64,000 nucleotides of DNA from Dioscorea cayenensis subsp. rotundata (Eukaryota; Streptophyta; Magnoliopsida; Dioscoreales; Dioscoreaceae), in NCBI RefSeq assembly GCF_009730915.1, contig NC_052491.1, forward strand, positions 2,094,908 through 2,158,907, read 5' to 3'. The notes below the pieces were generated by a model. It saw nothing but the letters and a program-made list of their open reading frames with translations. It was not told where the DNA came from and searched no databases. Both the position numbers and the translations under genes were made by a program. This document shows positions 61,293 through 64,000 of the stretch, piece by piece. Each line of letters begins with the position of its first letter. The stretch's first letter is position 1.

Positions 61293-61987
61293 TCAAACAA
61301 ACCACCACAGGAGCACTCCACATACACTTCTAATCAATAAAACCAACAAGTACCGAAAAACTCCACTATCTGGACGAGATGAAATGACATATTCTGTGAC
61401 GAACCTCAGAAGCAAGACTTCTCCGATTTTTCTAGCTGGACTTTCCTCAGCTGTAACAAATTCCTCTGCAGAAGTAGGGTGAATGCCAACTGTGGCATCA
61501 AAATCTGCTTTTGTTACATCCGCCGGGTTTAACCGTGCAATAGCAATACCCTGAAGATGAATGTAAATCTGCCAGTGTAATGATGGTGGATATTGAAAAC
61601 AGAATGAAAAGGTTTCAATGTGAAAATGCCCAAACCTGTATACTTCAGGAGAATCTCTCACACACATGTGCACTCCTAAAACTTTGTTGGTGTTTCTGTA
61701 ACAAACGTATTAGTTTCATTAGGGACCCATCAGGAAGACCCTAGAGAGTGGTCTCTCAATGGCCTAGAAGTTAGCTGTGATATCTACCGCCATACCTTCC
61801 GGAATTGCCTGAATCATTTTCGAGGGTATCACCATGAAAAACACACTAAATAATTCCATGATAAATCTTAGTGTCGTAAAACTATTGCATTACCTGCTCC
61901 TCTGTAAGACCAACCTGGTCGATCGTGCTGAGAAACACAGCTGATGGTACTGCACTGTCACAAACTACACACACTAGGTTGGAGAAT
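61293..61987 (-). pseudogene. Glutathione reductase-like gene, decayed 3' exons
   Basis: Three exons with splice borders are visible on the minus strand. The exon at about 61894-61987 reads AVPSAVFLSTIDQVGLTEEQ then a GT donor. The exon at 61636-61808 starts AIPEGMAVDI and, after stops and shifts, ends [18 protein letters not shown]. The exon from 61550 down reads [19 protein letters not shown], then [13 protein letters not shown]. These are the C-terminal interface-domain signatures of plant glutathione reductase, including the HPTxxEE segment whose His acts in catalysis with the redox disulfide of the partner subunit. The enzyme would reduce glutathione disulfide with NADPH. The frame is shifted in the middle exon, the tail is divergent, and no upstream exons were found to 64000. 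Confidence 0.75.
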
Positions 61988-64000
61988 CTTTGGGCAACAC
62001 AAGAAGTATAATTTATTTTGAAGCAAAACCTAATGCAATGGGTTAAGCTTACACGAAAAATGATGAAAATCATTACACAGTCAACCTGAACCTAGGCGTT
62101 ATGATGTCAAAGTCTTCATGCATGTCCCATCCTATCATGTTTACACACATCTAACTGGACAAAGCTCTCCAAAGCAAAACTTTGACCCAGTTATACGTTA
62201 CTGTACTCCCATAAACACACGAGGGAGCATACTTTTTCTATGGTTTCATTTGTCATAACACGTAATATTCTCCATTTTCCAATATAATTCAGCAGCATCA
62301 TTATTTTGGTGAAGATGTATCCAAAAGGAACAGAACGTCGTTAAAACAGAGTACCAAATTTCGCTGAGAGATCTCGCAAATGAAATTTTCTAGAACAAAC
62401 AACAACAAAAGCGGCTCATTTCTCTCAAGATTCATAACTAGTTCATAATTTTATCAACCATTTTGTCCTATATTAACATAAGCAGCATTAATGTCAGCTA
62501 TTGGACCTTAGGTTTTGATTCAACAGCAAGGTAAAAAATAGTCCTCATCATAGCAGTGCCGAAATCAAGGATTTTGATGTCAAATGTTTTAAGATCGAAG
62601 TTACTAATAAACATAAGAATGGGTTGTAACTCTAAAAGCTCAGGGATAGAGGATGAGCAAGCATATGGGCGTCACCCAATGAAACTTTATACTAAGAGAC
62701 TTAGGCCTTTTTCTTTTAATCTTCTTTAAATTCTGTAATTTGTGGATAACTTTCGAGGTGTAATTCAGTCCTCTAGGGTGTTCCGGTTCAAGGGATATTT
62801 TTTTAAATGAACAGGTAAATGAGGGAAGGGAAAACTGTTTTCATTTGTTAAGTTGGATGCAGAAAATGGGATTGCGCACAAAAAAAAAGCAGCATTATAA
62901 AGAACTATATAGTCCTTTAACCATGACAACGTTCATTGGCATCTTCCAAACAATATAGTCCTTTTAAAATATGATAACATTTACATCGGCATCTCACCGT
63001 AGAAAGAACCACATTCTAGAGATTTGCATTCTAGTAAGCTAACATCAATACTAGTAATCAACCTGACATTCAAATTCTAAGCACCTCGTAAATGTTTCCA
63101 GTTAAGCCTTGTCACAATTTGCCAAACAAAAAGTGGAGATCAAACTAATATTCTACTGTTACAAAAATAAAGACTAAACAAACAGTCGTAACTCATTTCC
63201 TATTTCTCCCATACCCTTCATGCCCACCCTTCTTGTTCTTCCCTTGTTAATTTCTCGTTCAACCGAGACTCAAAAGCCTCTTGAAGATGAAGTTAAGCTA
63301 CAACCACTTCTTAATCAATACCTGTGACACACTCCATACAAATCTTATTAAATATAAGACCCATCTATTTTCTAGAATCGGCTGTGAGCCCATGCTGCAA
63401 GTGTCATTAGAAGTTAAAAGAAAGGGTATGCTGTCGACAAAATGGTAGAAACTCTAGAGTGCCGACAGAGGTCAATATGAACAACAGAAATAAAATATTT
63501 TCTTTCATACAAAAGCATGGTAAGTATTAAGGCTTGTTGAGTTATCAAGCCCATAAAGCTCCCTCCTTCTTGTTTCCATATGCCACTTGAACTAGAGGAA
63601 GTGACAACCCACCTGTACTCTATACCTCTATTTGGTTTTCATTCTGAGGCTTATAAAGAGAAGAAAACTCCTTCTTGAAAGACTAGATTTTGTTGGAATC
63701 AAAGTGTAACTGGTCGACACACCAGAAGATCATCAAAGAAAACATATATGAGGACTGTGACAATTTGATCACATATAAGCCAATCCAAAATTGTTGTAGA
63801 CCGAACCAATCATTGGTTCCCAGCATAGATCCAATCCGCTGTCGGTGATTAAAAGGAAAAAAAAAAAACCTTTATTATGTCATAAGTTATACAATAATTC
63901 AAAATGAGCATTACCATAGCGTCATAATCCTTCCGGTAATCATTTCATGATCATAATGCCCATAAGATAAAAACCAACTTGGGTAAATATAAACTCCACC
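61988..64000. other. Non-coding, no gene recognised
   Basis: No conserved frame, tRNA or element end was identified. FAD- and NADPH-domain exons of glutathione reductase, expected in this direction, were looked for and not seen. They may lie beyond the window or may never have been part of this copy. Confidence 0.45.

Noticed and set aside
1..64000. CRISPR arrays, operons or bacterial systems
   Set aside because: The sequence is plant nuclear DNA with introns and plant transposons; the tandem repeats lack spacer structure.

Overview
The window is nuclear DNA of a flowering plant. It has AT-rich intergenic sequence, GT-AG introns, CC-type NB-ARC-LRR (NLR) resistance-gene remnants, and plant LINE, hAT, CACTA, MULE, TRIM and SINE elements. 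A monocot such as yam (Dioscorea) would fit, but that is a weak inference from overall feel. A 1,000-N run at 51238-52237 is an assembly gap.

Layout. The first 7.8 kb and 27.4-33.0 kb are two copies of one direct segmental duplication. Each copy carries a two-gene module on the minus strand: a five-exon gene for a small conserved plant protein of unknown function, and a CNL-type NLR. Copy 1 was hit by a ~0.55 kb insertion and a ~2.2 kb LTR-retroelement remnant in the small gene, and by a 4.7 kb LINE at the edge of its NLR. That NLR has lost its NB-ARC half, and a detached coiled-coil exon survives at 15.2 kb. Between the copies lie a 265-bp tandem array, a hairpin-rich MITE-like element and a 5.94 kb hAT element with perfect 8-bp target duplications. 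Its transposase is one stop codon away from a continuous frame, and gene fragments appear to be captured inside it. Copy 2 holds NLR-2, broken by stop codons, a duplicated LRR block and a textbook 428-bp TRIM.

From 35 to 51 kb come a tRNA-derived SINE, a 493-bp MULE-type MITE, NLR-3 on the plus strand split by a 7.55 kb CACTA element (with captured TPR-gene sequence and a nested LINE 3' end), a 980-bp non-autonomous hAT, and NLR-4, which runs into the gap. Past the gap is a ~2.4 kb near-loopless inverted repeat. It appears to be built from reverse-transcriptase/RNase H sequence of an endogenous pararetrovirus (Caulimoviridae-like), with further degraded RT-like sequence beside it. The last 8 kb is sparse, apart from a decayed 3' end of a glutathione-reductase gene at 61.3-62.0 kb.

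Overall this is a decayed NLR cluster. No NLR here has an intact reading frame. Insertion boundaries can be read base by base because the two duplicated copies and the target-site duplications show the empty sites. The most unusual items are the pararetrovirus inverted repeat (a possible hairpin-RNA source), an in-frame triplication directly behind the P-loop of NLR-2, the gene-carrying hAT and CACTA elements, and exon-like repeats downstream of NLR-3.
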